DNA from: Bombyx mori
Taxonomy: Eukaryota > Arthropoda > Insecta > Lepidoptera > Bombycidae
NCBI RefSeq assembly: GCF_030269925.1
Contig: NC_085128.1
Location: forward strand, 14,634,501 to 14,698,500
Length of the DNA stretch: 64,000 nt
Direction of reading: 5' to 3'
Shown here: one piece after another, positions 33,901-43,006 of the stretch
Numbering within the stretch: position 1 is the stretch's first letter
Layout of the letters: each line of letters opens with the position of its first letter
The notes under the pieces: model-generated
Told to the model about the DNA's origin: nothing
The model's input: only the letters and a program-made list of their open reading frames with translations
The model's database searches: none
Made by a program: the position numbers and the translations under genes

Positions 33901-36900
33901 AGATGGGCCGTGAGCTCGTCAACACAGATAAGCAATATAAAAAAATGGAAACAACGATTCAAGAAAACAATCGAATTGTCCCAAAAACATCAAGTGCCTC
34001 TTTTGTCTTAGTTGTATTAATTGGCTCAAGAAATGGGTTATTGCTATATATTGGAGGCCTTGTGAAAATTTTCACATATTTCCTATATAGCGTTGAGCCT
34101 AGTAGTAGAATAAATTAACGACTTTGACATTCTTGTTTTGTCGAAAAGTAGTTATGTCGCTGTTAAAACCGGACTATGAATTTATTTAAGAAAAAATTTA
34201 AAGGTTTAGATGATGACTGGCAGTTACATACTCAGATAACTGCCATGTATCCAACGCAAAGGACATGGGCCATTTAGGGCCCAACTACTCGTGCTCTCAA
34301 GGACATTAATGAAATATCTATTGAAAAAAAAAACATTTCATTTTTACATACTTATTATAAAATTTAAGGGTATTTTAATGGTGGGATAATTAAAATCATA
34401 AATAAAAAGAAATTAGCATGACTAAGCTACATTGACAATATTGAAGGAGTTGCCATAGGTAAAATATATTTAATTTTATATTTCAAACAATTCACATTAT
34501 ATCTTCTTAAAAAAAATCATTATATTGCCAAAAACTAGCAAAATATACTAACATATTTAACTAATGGATTTTAAAATTAATATAAAATATTATATCGAAA
34601 ACAAAAATCTATTTTTATATTTTTAAATGCGTAGAATAAATCATTACATGGAATATTTATTGATCTTAAGCAAAAAAAAAAACTACGCTTGTTCTAATGT
34701 TTGTTGACGTTTTACATTTGATTATTAAATGTTTTGTTGCGATATACCTGCTTATTATATTTTGTTGTAATATAAAGTATAGTAATATAAATAATATTTA
34801 TGCTGATGATGATGTTAAAGTGTCAGTGTATTGACAGCAAAATCATATGATATAACCTAAAATTCAAATCTCATTTTTTAAATATCTCTGTATCCCCATG
34901 AACAATATTGATTTTTATTTGTTTATAATAAAAGGGATATAATAATATAGTCTGTTATTTAAACTTAATTTCATTACTGTCCTTGAACTTCGTTTAGTGG
35001 GCCGCGCAATGTATGGAGAGTGGTCCATATCCTTTATATCAAGATGTAATTCACATGTGACGATGTTTGTAGAAAACTAACTGAATCTCACTTTTGGAAT
35101 TGAACTGAAGACAAGAAAATTTACGTTTTTTTAGAAAATGCCAAAAATATAATAATTGAAGAATTGTAATTTTTTAAGTTTTTGATTTTAATAATTTGAG
35201 GTATGCGCTAAATGATGGAAAGAGTACGTTTCTCTTTTCTGGACTATAAGAGACGGCTTAATTTTATAAACTGATAGAATACATGTTCATAAGTCGTTCG
35301 AAATGTAAAACTATTTTCTAAAAATTTTTAGTTATGCCGGTGCATTCAATGTGTTATAACTTGAGATATAGGTTTTTTTATCTCAACCAAATAATAATAT
35401 CTTTGATTGCAAATTATTCGTTTATTAGACTATCTATGAGCTCTAAAAATTTCTATCACATGGGGCTATAAGTTATCTTGCTAGCTAGACAGCTTTAGAC
35501 ATACAATAATACAGCGCCATCTATCAAATACTTGTCCAATCCGAACTTGCAAGTACCTATCTAATAGATGGCGCTGTATTCCAATCCGGACTTTCAAGTG
35601 TTTAATAGATGCGGCTGAATTTTAAATTTAAACGTTTCATTAATGATATAATTTATATGTATATTAAAATACAGAGCAACGTATGTCCTTTATCTGTTCC
35701 TGAACTGTTCTTTGGATTGTGATGAAACTTGGAACCACTTTGTTTGTAGCTTTAGAACAGGGTTCTGTTATAGTACCATTAACAAACAATAGATGGCGAT
35801 TGAGAAGTTTCAAAATTCGATGCTTCCATGCAATTAGCCTGTAGCCACAATCACAACGAAATGTGATCGGTTTTATAATAAACTAGCCGTACTTGCCCGC
35901 TTCGCTGGGAATTTAAAATTAACATTATTATTTATTGTCATTATTATTAGGGAGTCCAACACTCATATAAATATTAGCCTATCCATTAAGTACATGTATT
36001 TTCTACATGGATACCAAGTTTCAAGTCAATCGGATGCATGTTTCAGTAGTTATAACAGAACATCCGTAAAAACAGTGTAGATTTAGGTATATATTAGTGT
36101 AGATATATATAAAGTTGGATTAAAATTTACGTCAATTTCATTCGCCAAATGATTAGTTATTAAAATATTACTTCGTATTTCATTACGACACCCATTTCTT
36201 AAATTATAGTCAATATAAATATATTTGTATATAAAGTTATATAAAGTATGACAAGTGCTATTCGATAATTATTTTATACGAATAATCAGTAACTGATGGT
36301 TTGCCTATACAGATGGCCGCAGCAGTCTGGTGGTATTTCGCGGCAAAAATAAGCGAACTCCTCGACACGGTGTTCTTCGTTCTTCGAAAGAAAAACAGGC
36401 AGATTTCCTTTCTACATTTATACCACCATTTTATGATGCCCATTTGCGCTTGGATCGGTGCAAAGTTCTTGCCAGGTACAAAAATTTTATCAACAACTAA
36501 AACGCATTTATGTTTAGTTTCTGATACATTGCTAGAGAGAGAAATGGTTTTTCCTGTGTCATATCTATCTATGAATTAACTTCCCTATTAGTAATTTTAT
36601 TCAATATTAAATTAAATGCTATTCCAATTTAAAATCTCCCTACATTATCAATTTATCAAGTATCAATTGATAACACGGGTCAACACCAAATTTTACTTTG
36701 ATTGCAAAGCATAAAATTTCGATATTTTAGATCTTAATTAGACTTAAAAAAAATACATGACATGAAACAGTTTGCTTTTGAACTTTAATAAATTGACCAC
36801 ATATGAAACAAAATGGATCAGCATCATATTTACACTTTCGTGACATTTTAAGTTTTTCTGGGCTTGTACAAAACACCTGATCATTGTTTATGACTCGAGC

Positions 36901-39133
36901 GCCATCTAGTGACACTGTAAACGTAAACACCCCTCTCATAGCGCGGTTTTTTTGAAAGTATTAAATTTTAATTATAATTAATATTTATAAAAAAATTAAA
37001 AATAAGTATTATTACTATAACTATAACAAACTTTATTTTATTTATTTTTATTTATACTTATTGTACACACAAAGAAAATACAATAAAAAACAGATTTAAA
37101 GAATGTCTAAACTTTATACCAAAAAAAAGGTATTTTATTTTCATTTTTGTGAATAATTAACCGGAAAAACGTTAGTATAAACGTTAGGACAAAGAACGAA
37201 GTTTTTTTTTTGTAGATCTGTGTAATTCATTCCGATACATTTGCTTTGAACGATCAATCGAGAACGTTTATAATGAATGAGTTTTAAAAGTTACTTTTAC
37301 AAGAAAATGCGATTAAAATTATTAAAATCGATACGTAACAATTTACGTACTAATTCGTAAATAAAAAAGTAAACAAACAAAATTTCCAAACACAAGATAA
37401 ATAATAAATAAATAAATATTTACTAACAATCACGCCACGTTAACTGGTCCCGTGATAAGCTCGTAAAGAACTTGTGTTACAGGTACCAGATAACGGAAAT
37501 AAATGTAAGATTTTTATTATACACATACATAATATATTTAATATACATCCATAACCCTGGAATATACATTTATATTTATCATACAAATATCTTCCTTTGG
37601 CGGGATTCGAACCCGCAACCCCCTTGTGTAGTGACCATGTCACTCACCACTACACCAGACGGCCGTTAAATGATGACTTTTTATGTGTATACATTCATTG
37701 AAAACATGAACAATTCTGTTTTTAAATTTGTTATGTTTCAAATTTCAGGTGGACATGGCACCCTACTCGGAGTTATCAACTCTTTCATCCACATCATCAT
37801 GTACACTTACTACCTCATCTCTGGTCTCGGTCCACAATACCAGAAGTTCTTGTGGTGGAAGAAGCATCTTACAACATTGCAATTGGTAATGCGTTGGTTT
37901 TATTTTCAATTTTAACAGCGAGGTAACTAACAGAAAGAGAATTAGCGAAAATACCTGGCCAAAAAATACACTGCTTTTTTGTTAGTTACTGGTGGTAGGA
38001 CCTCTTCTGAGTTTACTGGTGGTAGGACCTCTTCTGAGTCCGCACGGGTAGGCACCACCGCCCTGCCTATTTCTGCCGTGAAGCAGTAATGCGTTTCGGT
38101 TTGAAGGGTGGGGCAGCTGTTGTAACTATACTTGAGACCTTAGAACTTATATCTCAACGTGTGTGGCGCATTTACGTTGTAGATGTCTATGGGCTCCAGT
38201 AACCACTTAACACCAGGTGGGCTGTGAGCTCGTCCACACAAATAAGCAATAAAAATTAAAAATAGTTAATCGGCGTACCAACTCAACTACGAGACTGTTC
38301 AAAAGATCTGTTCTATACAATAGAAAAAATCATATTGAGTTCATGAATTATGAAAATAACGAAATCAACAGTAAAACAACGCAATAATTAGGCAGCCACC
38401 TACATTTTTAGTTTTAAACATATTCAAGACAATATTAACAGCCCACTGAGTTTCTCGCCGGATCTTCTAAGTGGGTCGCGATTCCGATCCGGTGGTAGAT
38501 TCTGCGAAGCACTACTCTAGCTAGGGCTAGTGTCCGAAAACTCGTAACAGTTTGATCTAACTTACAGTTTTAAAAAAAAACGGCCTTTTTAACTTCAACC
38601 CTTTAGTCCCAATAAGGTTCGATAGCAGCTCAAGCGACCTACTGGTGTGGATACACCCATATCCTCTGTTTAACAGTAAGATTAGGGTTGCCACCCTTTT
38701 TTTTTGCAGATAAAGTACGTTGGCTATTATGGGTAGGAAAGTACATAGTATTAAAATAAAGTAATATTTATTTATTATTATTATGTTTAAATTCATATTG
38801 TTTGTTACAATTGATAAAATTAAACACGAAATTGTGACAAAATAATGACAGTGACATTATTGACATTTGAGGTTAAGTCGCGTTCAGATTTAATTGTTAC
38901 AAAAACGTTAGTTGCTGTGGCGTTGGCGAGCGTCGACATCGATTGAGCGATCGATGTATTTCGCCTAACGAAAAATTACATATGACTAAAACATTTCAAA
39001 TAAAGTATTTTCGTGTACTTACTTTATTTTTCACATAAAGTATAGAGTACAATTACCTGAAATAACGTACAATACTTTATTATAAAGTACGAGTGGCAAC
39101 CCTAAGTACGACTGACTGCAGCCATTGGATGTT

Positions 39134-39171
<38 letters not shown>

Positions 39172-39608
39172 TATTTTTTATTGTACACAAAAAAAAAACA
39201 AATAAACAGTGCGATACATTAAATACAAAAAAGTACAATTGGCGGTCTTATCGCTAAGAGCGATCTCTTCCAGACAACCATATACATAAATACATTTATG
39301 TACACATACTTATATACATACATACATACATACATATATCCGTAAATATACATACAATTAATACATTGTTAATTGATTTTTAAACATTACAGATCCAGTT
39401 CTGCATAATCTTCTATCACAACTTCACCGTGATGTTCAGAGACTGCAACTATCCCAAGTTCATCAACTTCCTTCTCTCTTTGAACGCTGCACTCTTCTTG
39501 TACATGTTCGGAAACTTCTACTACAGAAATTACATCAAGCCTAAGCTGCAAATCAACAAAACGCAACCTACCGAAATTTCTGCCAACGGAAAAGCGAAAG
39601 AGTGCTAG
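24891..39608 (+). CDS. ELOVL: Very-long-chain fatty acid elongase (ELO/ELOVL family), 5' end missing
   Basis: Membrane condensing enzyme of the ER that joins malonyl-CoA to long-chain acyl-CoA in fatty acid elongation. Six exons join in phase (24891-24959, 32239-32429, 32620-32700, 36313-36475, 37749-37885, 39393-39608), giving 284 visible residues plus a stop. Family motifs in order, by visible residue: the [10 protein letters not shown] start of the domain (23-32), K125xxE128xxD131 (KISELLD), the histidine box H148xxH151H152 (HLYHH), [12 protein letters not shown] (178-189) and TTLQL/IQF across the last junction. Hydrophobic segments fit the usual polytopic topology. The tail ...GKAKEC fits a KxKxx-type ER-retrieval signal. 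The initiator Met must lie in an exon upstream of 24891 that I could not identify. Introns carry many TEs but no exon is damaged. The symbol is only the family name. Confidence 0.95.
25150..25353 (-). mobile_element. Bm1-type SINE, truncated
   Basis: Reverse copy, TTTATTGCTTAGATGTGTGG to GGCAGAAATAGGCGG. It lacks the GGTGGTAGGACC end and lies in the first visible elongase intron. Confidence 0.88.
25808..25967 (-). mobile_element. Bm1-type SINE, truncated, with LINE at its edge
   Basis: Reverse Bm1 body ending at CCCCACCCTTCAACT. The last 11 bases serve as the left target duplication of the jockey fragment at 25968. Confidence 0.88.
25968..26265 (+). mobile_element. Jockey-clade LINE 3' end
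   Basis: A 298-bp 3' fragment with the family terminus and an A-rich tail, bounded by the 11-bp duplication ACCCTTCAACT at 25957-25967 and 26266-26276. Confidence 0.93.
26280..26372 (+). mobile_element. Degenerate Bm1 3' half
   Basis: AAGGTGGGTAAGCGTTTACG to GAACTCATCTACTAATAAA aligns loosely with the 3' half of Bm1. It is an old copy. Confidence 0.45.
27449..27695 (+). mobile_element. Bm1-type SINE, headless
   Basis: Complete body from CTGGTGGTAGGACC to CCATCTAAGCAATAAATAAA, in the elongase intron. Confidence 0.92.
28354..28473 (+). mobile_element. Bm1 3' fragment
   Basis: ACTGAGATCTAAGAACTCAG to GACATCAAAGCAATTTTT. Only the 3' half, about 15-20 percent diverged by eye. Confidence 0.7.
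28480..29514. other. Intronic spacer, no exon seen
   Basis: AT-rich intron DNA with an (AT)n run near 29262-29279. The open frame at 28656-28892 has no splice context or recognisable similarity. Confidence 0.4.
29515..29720 (-). repeat. Interspersed repeat J with conserved reading frame
   Basis: A repeat shared in opposite orientation with 43834-44055. Both keep one frame open and encode similar peptides ([44 protein letters not shown]). About 15 differences occur over roughly 200 nt, and near the C-terminal end most are synonymous. I do not recognise the protein. It is probably the remnant of an element's coding region. Confidence 0.6.
29908..30096 (-). pseudogene. LINE polymerase C-terminal fragment (RTE-like)
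   Basis: On the - strand: [19 protein letters not shown], then [18 protein letters not shown], with a TAG at the end. This GRPxxRWxDVV ... W arrangement is typical of the end of RTE-like LINE polymerases. Only the last 60 or so residues remain. Confidence 0.6.
30159..30270 (+). mobile_element. Family B short retroposon
   Basis: GGTAGGCAGCGGCTTGGCTC to CTACAATGGC plus an A run, in the elongase intron. Confidence 0.85.
30894..31164 (-). mobile_element. Non-autonomous Helitron-like element
   Basis: Reverse orientation: starts CTAGCTGACCCGGCAGACTT after an A and ends near TATATACAGATATAGA, i.e. TC...CTAG followed by T on its own strand. The CCGGCAGACTTCGTATTGCC block is familiar from Lepidoptera introns. 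The 5' flank base is T rather than A, so that boundary is less certain. Confidence 0.55.
31496..31720 (-). repeat. Interspersed repeat, family G
   Basis: Reverse copy of the repeat at 7262-7465. It begins at the hairpin CCGAGCTTAGCTCGG (31496-31510) and includes CGCCATCT and ATTATTCGCCAATAGATGTC. Confidence 0.6.
31885..32021 (-). mobile_element. Family B short retroposon with internal GTGAGTGGTG expansion
   Basis: Reverse copy, ATTGCCCTTGTAGGCAGACG to AAGCCGCTGCCTA. A short GTGAGTGGTGAGTGGTGGTG expansion interrupts it. It abuts the next Bm1. Confidence 0.82.
32022..32206 (-). mobile_element. Bm1-type SINE next to an elongase splice acceptor
   Basis: Reverse Bm1 from TTTTTTATTGCTTAGATGGT to GGCAGGGTGGTATACGA, with a short internal loss. 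It ends about 30 nt before elongase exon 2 (32239). The only unique intron sequence left is TCTAACCTCCACG...ATTCACAG, which includes a CTAAC branch-point-like motif at 32212-32216. Confidence 0.88.
32239..32429 (+). CDS. ELOVL: Elongase coding exon 2
   Basis: 191 nt after ATTCACAG. It encodes [20 protein letters not shown] and the first membrane span through SAYLVYE. It ends in phase 0 at a weak donor GTTCGT. A Bm1 copy ends only about 30 nt upstream of the acceptor. Confidence 0.93.
32620..32700 (+). CDS. ELOVL: Elongase coding exon 3
   Basis: 81 nt, 27 codons ([10 protein letters not shown] to DDPKAKR), acceptor AATTTACAG, donor GTATGA. It encodes the lumenal loop after the first spans. 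The preceding intron is only 190 nt. Confidence 0.93.
32850..33060 (+). mobile_element. Non-autonomous Helitron, CCCAGCGAAGCGGGC family
   Basis: Forward relative of 35883-36103. It contains GATGTTCCGTTATAACTACT, GGCTAATATTTATATGAGTG and the terminal hairpin GCCCAGCGAAGCGGGC, but the end reads GGCTAC instead of GGCTAG. Lies in elongase intron 3. Confidence 0.65.
33701..33945 (+). mobile_element. Bm1-type SINE, headless
   Basis: TTTACTGGTGGTAGGACGCA to ACACAGATAAGCAATATAAA. A complete body with scattered changes. Confidence 0.9.
33946..35507. other. Intron 3 of the elongase, no exon seen
   Basis: About 1.6 kb of AT-rich intronic sequence. I see no recognised repeat. Confidence 0.45.
35508..35620. 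repeat. 17-bp inverted repeat with overlapping direct repeat
   Basis: AATACAGCGCCATCTAT (35508-35524) and its exact reverse complement ATAGATGGCGCTGTATT (35564-35580) flank CCAATCCGAACTTGCAAGTA, which recurs as CCAATCCGGACTTTCAAGTG right after the second arm. A compact foldback, possibly a tiny MITE. Confidence 0.8.
35883..36103 (-). mobile_element. Non-autonomous Helitron, canonical ends
   Basis: 221 bp. On the - strand it starts TCTACACTAATATATACC, preceded by A, and ends with the hairpin CCCAGCGAAGCGGG, a short spacer and GGCTAG followed by T. These are the TC...CTAG ends and the A/T target expected of Helitrons. No TSD, as expected. Lies in elongase intron 3, about 210 nt before exon 4. 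Confidence 0.78.
36313..36475 (+). CDS. ELOVL: Elongase coding exon 4 (histidine box)
   Basis: 163 nt after GCCTATACAG, donor GTACAA, ending in phase 1. It carries [16 protein letters not shown] and the catalytic HLYHH box. Confidence 0.95.
36750..36846 (-). pseudogene. N-terminal fragment of a CxxC-type repeat-associated protein
   Basis: From an ATG at 36846: [20 protein letters not shown], then KVQKQT. It resembles the N-terminus of a protein family, widespread in insect and cnidarian genomes and often multicopy, that begins MSxxCK..PDxFCYICG. About 31 codons match before the frame drifts. It is inside elongase intron 4 on the opposite strand and is a fragment. Confidence 0.5.
37400..37668 (-). 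mobile_element. tRNA-headed SINE, family C
   Basis: On the - strand the head GGCCGTCTGGTGTAGTGGTG ... GGTTCGAATCCCGCC (37597-37667) looks like a tRNA with A and B boxes. A roughly 190-bp body follows, ending CCAGTTAACGTGGCGTGATT and (TAAA)n-like sequence. A second copy at 61562-61815 shares head and body, which shows it is a SINE and not a tRNA gene. Confidence 0.85.
37749..37885 (+). CDS. ELOVL: Elongase coding exon 5
   Basis: 137 nt after AATTTCAG, donor GTAATG, ending in phase 0. It encodes [20 protein letters not shown] and the following lumenal segment through HLTTLQL. The tRNA-headed SINE at 37400-37668 ends 80 nt upstream. Confidence 0.95.
37985..38264 (+). mobile_element. Bm1-type SINE with 27-bp 5' duplication
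   Basis: The body is preceded by a tandem repeat of its own first 27 bases (TACTGGTGGTAGGACCTCTT CTGAGTT, at 37987-38013 and again from 38014). It lies in elongase intron 5. Confidence 0.92.
38441..38530 (+). mobile_element. Jockey-clade LINE 3'-UTR fragment
   Basis: CCCACTGAGTTTCTCGCCGG to GCTAGGGCTAGTGTCCG. It lacks the terminal GGTAGG(A)n, so it is a remnant rather than a complete 3' end insertion. Confidence 0.75.
39132..39290 (-). mobile_element. CR1-type LINE 3' terminus with (GA)n
   Basis: A (GA)n run, ATTGTACAC, ACAGTGCGATACATTAAATA and ATCGCTAAGAGCGATCTCTT, nearly identical to 21121-21240. It ends about 100 nt before the last elongase exon. Confidence 0.62.
39393..39608 (+). CDS. 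ELOVL: Elongase last coding exon
   Basis: 216 nt including TAG at 39606-39608, after AACATTACAG. It encodes [10 protein letters not shown], the last hydrophobic segment [18 protein letters not shown] and the cytosolic lysine-rich tail. Confidence 0.95.
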   Translation: MQFCIIFYHNFTVMFRDCNYPKFINFLLSLNAALFLYMFGNFYYRNYIKPKLQINKTQPTEISANGKAKEC

Positions 39609-40164
39609 TTAAAAGACTTTGTGGGCTTATTTTACAATCGCTATTAGGAAAAAAACTACTATAAGCATGTTTATTCTCAATTTTACGTTAACCAATTTTT
39701 GCTCAATAATCGAAATTCGGCTATTATCTAATTCAGTTTATGTAATATATTTTCTTTTTTGTTTTACTATTGAAACTTTGAAGTGAATAACAGAATATTC
39801 CTAATTATTATTTCTATAGCGCCAACGGTCAACAAAAGCTAAAGAAAAAAATTAGTTAACCAACAAAAAAGAAAATGGCACTAAATGTTTTTGGTCTTCC
39901 AATTTATATCCGAATGTTATATAGTTAACAAAAAATTCGTGACTGTTTTTTTACGAATACTATATATATATAGAAAATGATAAATACTCTAAATAGATAT
40001 ATCGTTAGTACTCAAAATATAGTTTAAATACTTAAAATAGTTCATCACATATACTTAGCTAAAATTTAGCAGATGCCTAATTAATAGTCATAATGTGTGC
40101 CACTCAATATCAAGCCTTTTGATTTCCAGCACAATTTTAGAGCATATATTTTTGCTATAAAGAT

Positions 40165-40170
40165 AATAAA
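40165..40170 (+). terminator. Candidate poly(A) signal of the elongase
   Basis: AATAAA about 560 nt after the elongase stop codon. The region 39609-40170 is AT-rich and free of recognised repeats, as expected of a 3' UTR. Another AATAAA near 42519 cannot be excluded. Confidence 0.35.
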
Positions 40171-40925
40171 ATGTCAATAATGGCGTTCATAATATAAAAT
40201 CATAATATGAAGTTCATACGAGTGGTAAAAGGTAATTTGGCTTAAGCGATATTTCCCTTAATACGTGACATTTTTCATTGTAATCAAAGGTGCGTTTTAT
40301 TTGGCATTAGCATCAACAGTGAACTTCAATTAAGTTTTCTCCATTGAAATATCTGAAGTTTTTTTTTTTGCTATGATATTTTTTTTCAAATTTTAAACTT
40401 TATGTGGCTTCTACATATAGGTACTTTAAAGTTGCAAAAATGTCACTTATACCAAATATTATTCTTTCACCCCTCGATATTACTTTGATAGTTTTCAAAT
40501 TACTAGGTTAGTCTAGAATAATTTTGAAAGTACAAACTTAGGCATGTGATATGTGTCAAGTTCCTATTGGCACGGAGTTAATGGTGATATTTAATTCTTT
40601 CCTCCAAATTTGTAAATCAAGCCTTTTGTTTAGTATTGGTAATGGAATGCAAAGAATCAGAATTTCGATATAAAATAATAGTTATTCCAATTGTTTTTTT
40701 TGAACACTGTAAATCTTTCACGACTATTGCTAGTTAACATTCTAATGCGCAACCGGGTTTTCTCAATTTTCATTTCATTGACTGTGAAAGCCATTATGTA
40801 TCACAGCATTTTCTTTTTTTTCGGCCTAATATTTTTTTGCTAATCTGTCCTTATGTTATTTCTAGCTGAACGTCACCTCTGATAACGAGTGACAGAAATC
40901 AGTTCCAATGACTTAAAGAACGTCC
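40171..40925. other. AT-rich, no gene seen
   Basis: It may be more elongase 3' UTR or the start of intergenic DNA. I see no coding sequence or recognised repeat. Confidence 0.35.
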
Positions 40926-41040
40926 TACTACCAGTAATTACGCAAATTATAATTTTGCTGATGTCATTTTTATTACACGATGTTATTCTTTCACCGTGGA
41001 AGTCAATCGTGAACATTTGTTAAATACATATTCTGGAGTG
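40926..41040 (-). mobile_element. Bm1 linker fragment
   Basis: CTACCAGTAATTACGCAAAT to CACCGTGGAAGTCAATCGTG is the linker between head and body of Bm1 in reverse, as in the full-length copy at 18012. Confidence 0.7.
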
Positions 41041-41209
41041 CCAGGGTCGTATAACTGATTCTTCTGTTAATAGCCGCCCAGACTATTATCATTAAGATTA
41101 TGCGACCTGAAAATGTTGAATCTGCGACGTCTTCAATGAGAATCGCGCGTGATACCGATTAGGTTTTCTTTTACCTACACATGTGCAAGTCTAGACGGAC
41201 TACCCTGGC

Positions 41210-41850
41210 TTCACCATGGCTGGTGGGTGAACTCACGGGGCTCAGCCTGAATGGATTTGCTGTCTGCCTTAGCTAAAACAGTCCTTGGTTGAATTTTCTA
41301 CCATCCACTGAGGATATTCGGTGAGGAACAAAGTCGGTTGTATCTGTGGGTTAAGTTCCACGTTGAACTTTTTGTCGCATTTGACGAGTTCAAAGAGAAC
41401 GGTGACTGGCACTTGAAAGGCCTAAAAGTACCGTAGTTACCTAGTCTCGAAAAAGCGTTCTGACGCTGTTTTCGGGTATTTATAAATCGGTTCGAAATCT
41501 AAGTCGTTGTGAAGGTCTACATTCCTCACATATCATGGCGCTTCGACGGCTGTCCTGTAAAAACGGGATTCTATTACTTGTAGGGTGTTAATGTGAGGGC
41601 GGGCCGAGTGAGCAAACACTACACTTGCACAAGTCATTACCGCACATATGCAAGTTTTGTAGAGTTTCACATTATTGCGAATGGACTATTTTCTATGGAG
41701 TCTACCGAATATTAACGCGGCTTGGTTGCGTACTGACTTAGTGTGGGGACCGAATGTCATCCTTCTATCCAAGGTAAAATCTAGGAAGTACCTAGGCGTT
41801 ACCTTGGCCAGCCCATACCATAGGCTTTCGATGCCTGGTATGGTATGGGC
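41210..41850 (-). pseudogene. Old jockey-clade LINE, decayed 3' part and RT remnant
   Basis: A - strand sequence running from the 3' UTR (GGTGAACTCACGGGGCTCAG) through the C-terminal coding region to KVKYLGVTL-like codons. By eye it is heavily diverged, with several indels against the copies at 4 and 16 kb. Confidence 0.78.
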
Positions 41851-41857
41851 TGGCCAA
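41804..41857. repeat. 17-bp perfect inverted repeat
   Basis: TTGGCCAGCCCATACCA (41804-41820) and TGGTATGGGCTGGCCAA (41841-41857) with a 20-nt loop, at the upstream end of the old LINE remnant. Confidence 0.9.
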
Positions 41858-42928
41858 ATATTTTGATAACGGAAATTGAATTACCACGCCTAACTCGTGA
41901 CGAGGTCCTAGAAAGGGGGGTAGGGAGGGAGAACGATTCCAATAATCCTTCTTTAGCGCATGATTACAAAACGGAAGACGAATCAACTACCGAAATTTCA
42001 AATTTGTAACCACAATGGCTTTGCGTTGAAAATCAATTAGTTATTCCAGACAAATAAATATTTACGTACATATAAAAGTAAAAGATTGGGTATACTACAA
42101 TATCTCTCACGTTTGCCACGTCATAATTCTATTTCTTTGCAATTCATTAGTAATTAGTGTACTTTCTAGTTTAATCTAAATAAGTATTTCGTTATTTTAC
42201 TAATTCATAATGTAGATACGATTTACCTTGTCAATGTGCAATTAATAGTTTATTCAGGTTAAGGATATTCTGTAAGGAGTATACTTTATTTACTCTGTAT
42301 TTTCCGAGTTCAAAACGGTAGGAACAAGATTTATTTATTGAAAAGTTTCAGTAAACCTTAATGTGTACCTACTTAACCACACCTAAATTCGAATTTTAAA
42401 ATGCTTGACAACCTAGTTGTCTAAATTTTTTATAGACTAGATAGTATGTATCGTTTATTTTTTTAATTTAGTGTGTACTTTTTTGAAATTGTATAAGACT
42501 TGTTTTATTTGTTAGAGAAAATAAAGAATCGGGATTTTTCTAATGTTTACAAATTATTTTCATTTAAGCCCATTTAAAAGTCAGATTGTTGCTCGTCATT
42601 GTATACGTTGTCGTATTCCAAAAAAATAATAATATCAGAGCGCTCTCCAAGAAAATACGATGCCAAATCAGAAGGTTCTTCAGAAATTCGTCACGCTCCT
42701 TGTGACTAGAATTATGGTCATCCTGAACGACATTTAGTACCATGTCCAAACTGTCTCGCTTATACTATTTTTCAATGTTTTTTTGATACTTTAATGAAGG
42801 TTACAGGCCTGTCATTACAGAATGAAACGATGAGCGCGCGAGCACCGTGAATCATCAGTTTGAGTTACTAATTAATTCAAAGTAAGTTCGCCCTTCAGTG
42901 AAATAGTTCGAATTTTAAAGGCTTTCTT
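41858..42928. other. Spacer, no gene seen
   Basis: AT-rich. The open frame at 42564-42749 (- strand) has no recognisable domain. Confidence 0.4.
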
Positions 42929-42943
42929 AGGTCATTGGCATTT

Positions 42944-43006
42944 CCCCCTAGGCGCGCGGACCTCGTAGGAGGTTCGGACCCCATCCCGAAAAAAAGAAAA
43001 AAGAAA
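42944..43006 (+). mobile_element. 63-bp LINE 3' tail with 15-bp target duplication
   Basis: CCCCCTAGGCGCGCGGACCT to CCCATCCCG plus an A/G-rich tail, flanked by the perfect duplication AGGTCATTGGCATTT at 42929-42943 and 43007-43021. The sequence matches the reverse-strand tail at 44936-45072, which identifies the parent LINE family only by its 3' end. Confidence 0.85.

Noticed and set aside
37597..37667. tRNA gene on the - strand
   Set aside because: The same tRNA-like head with the same 190-bp body occurs at 61562-61815. It is a SINE head.
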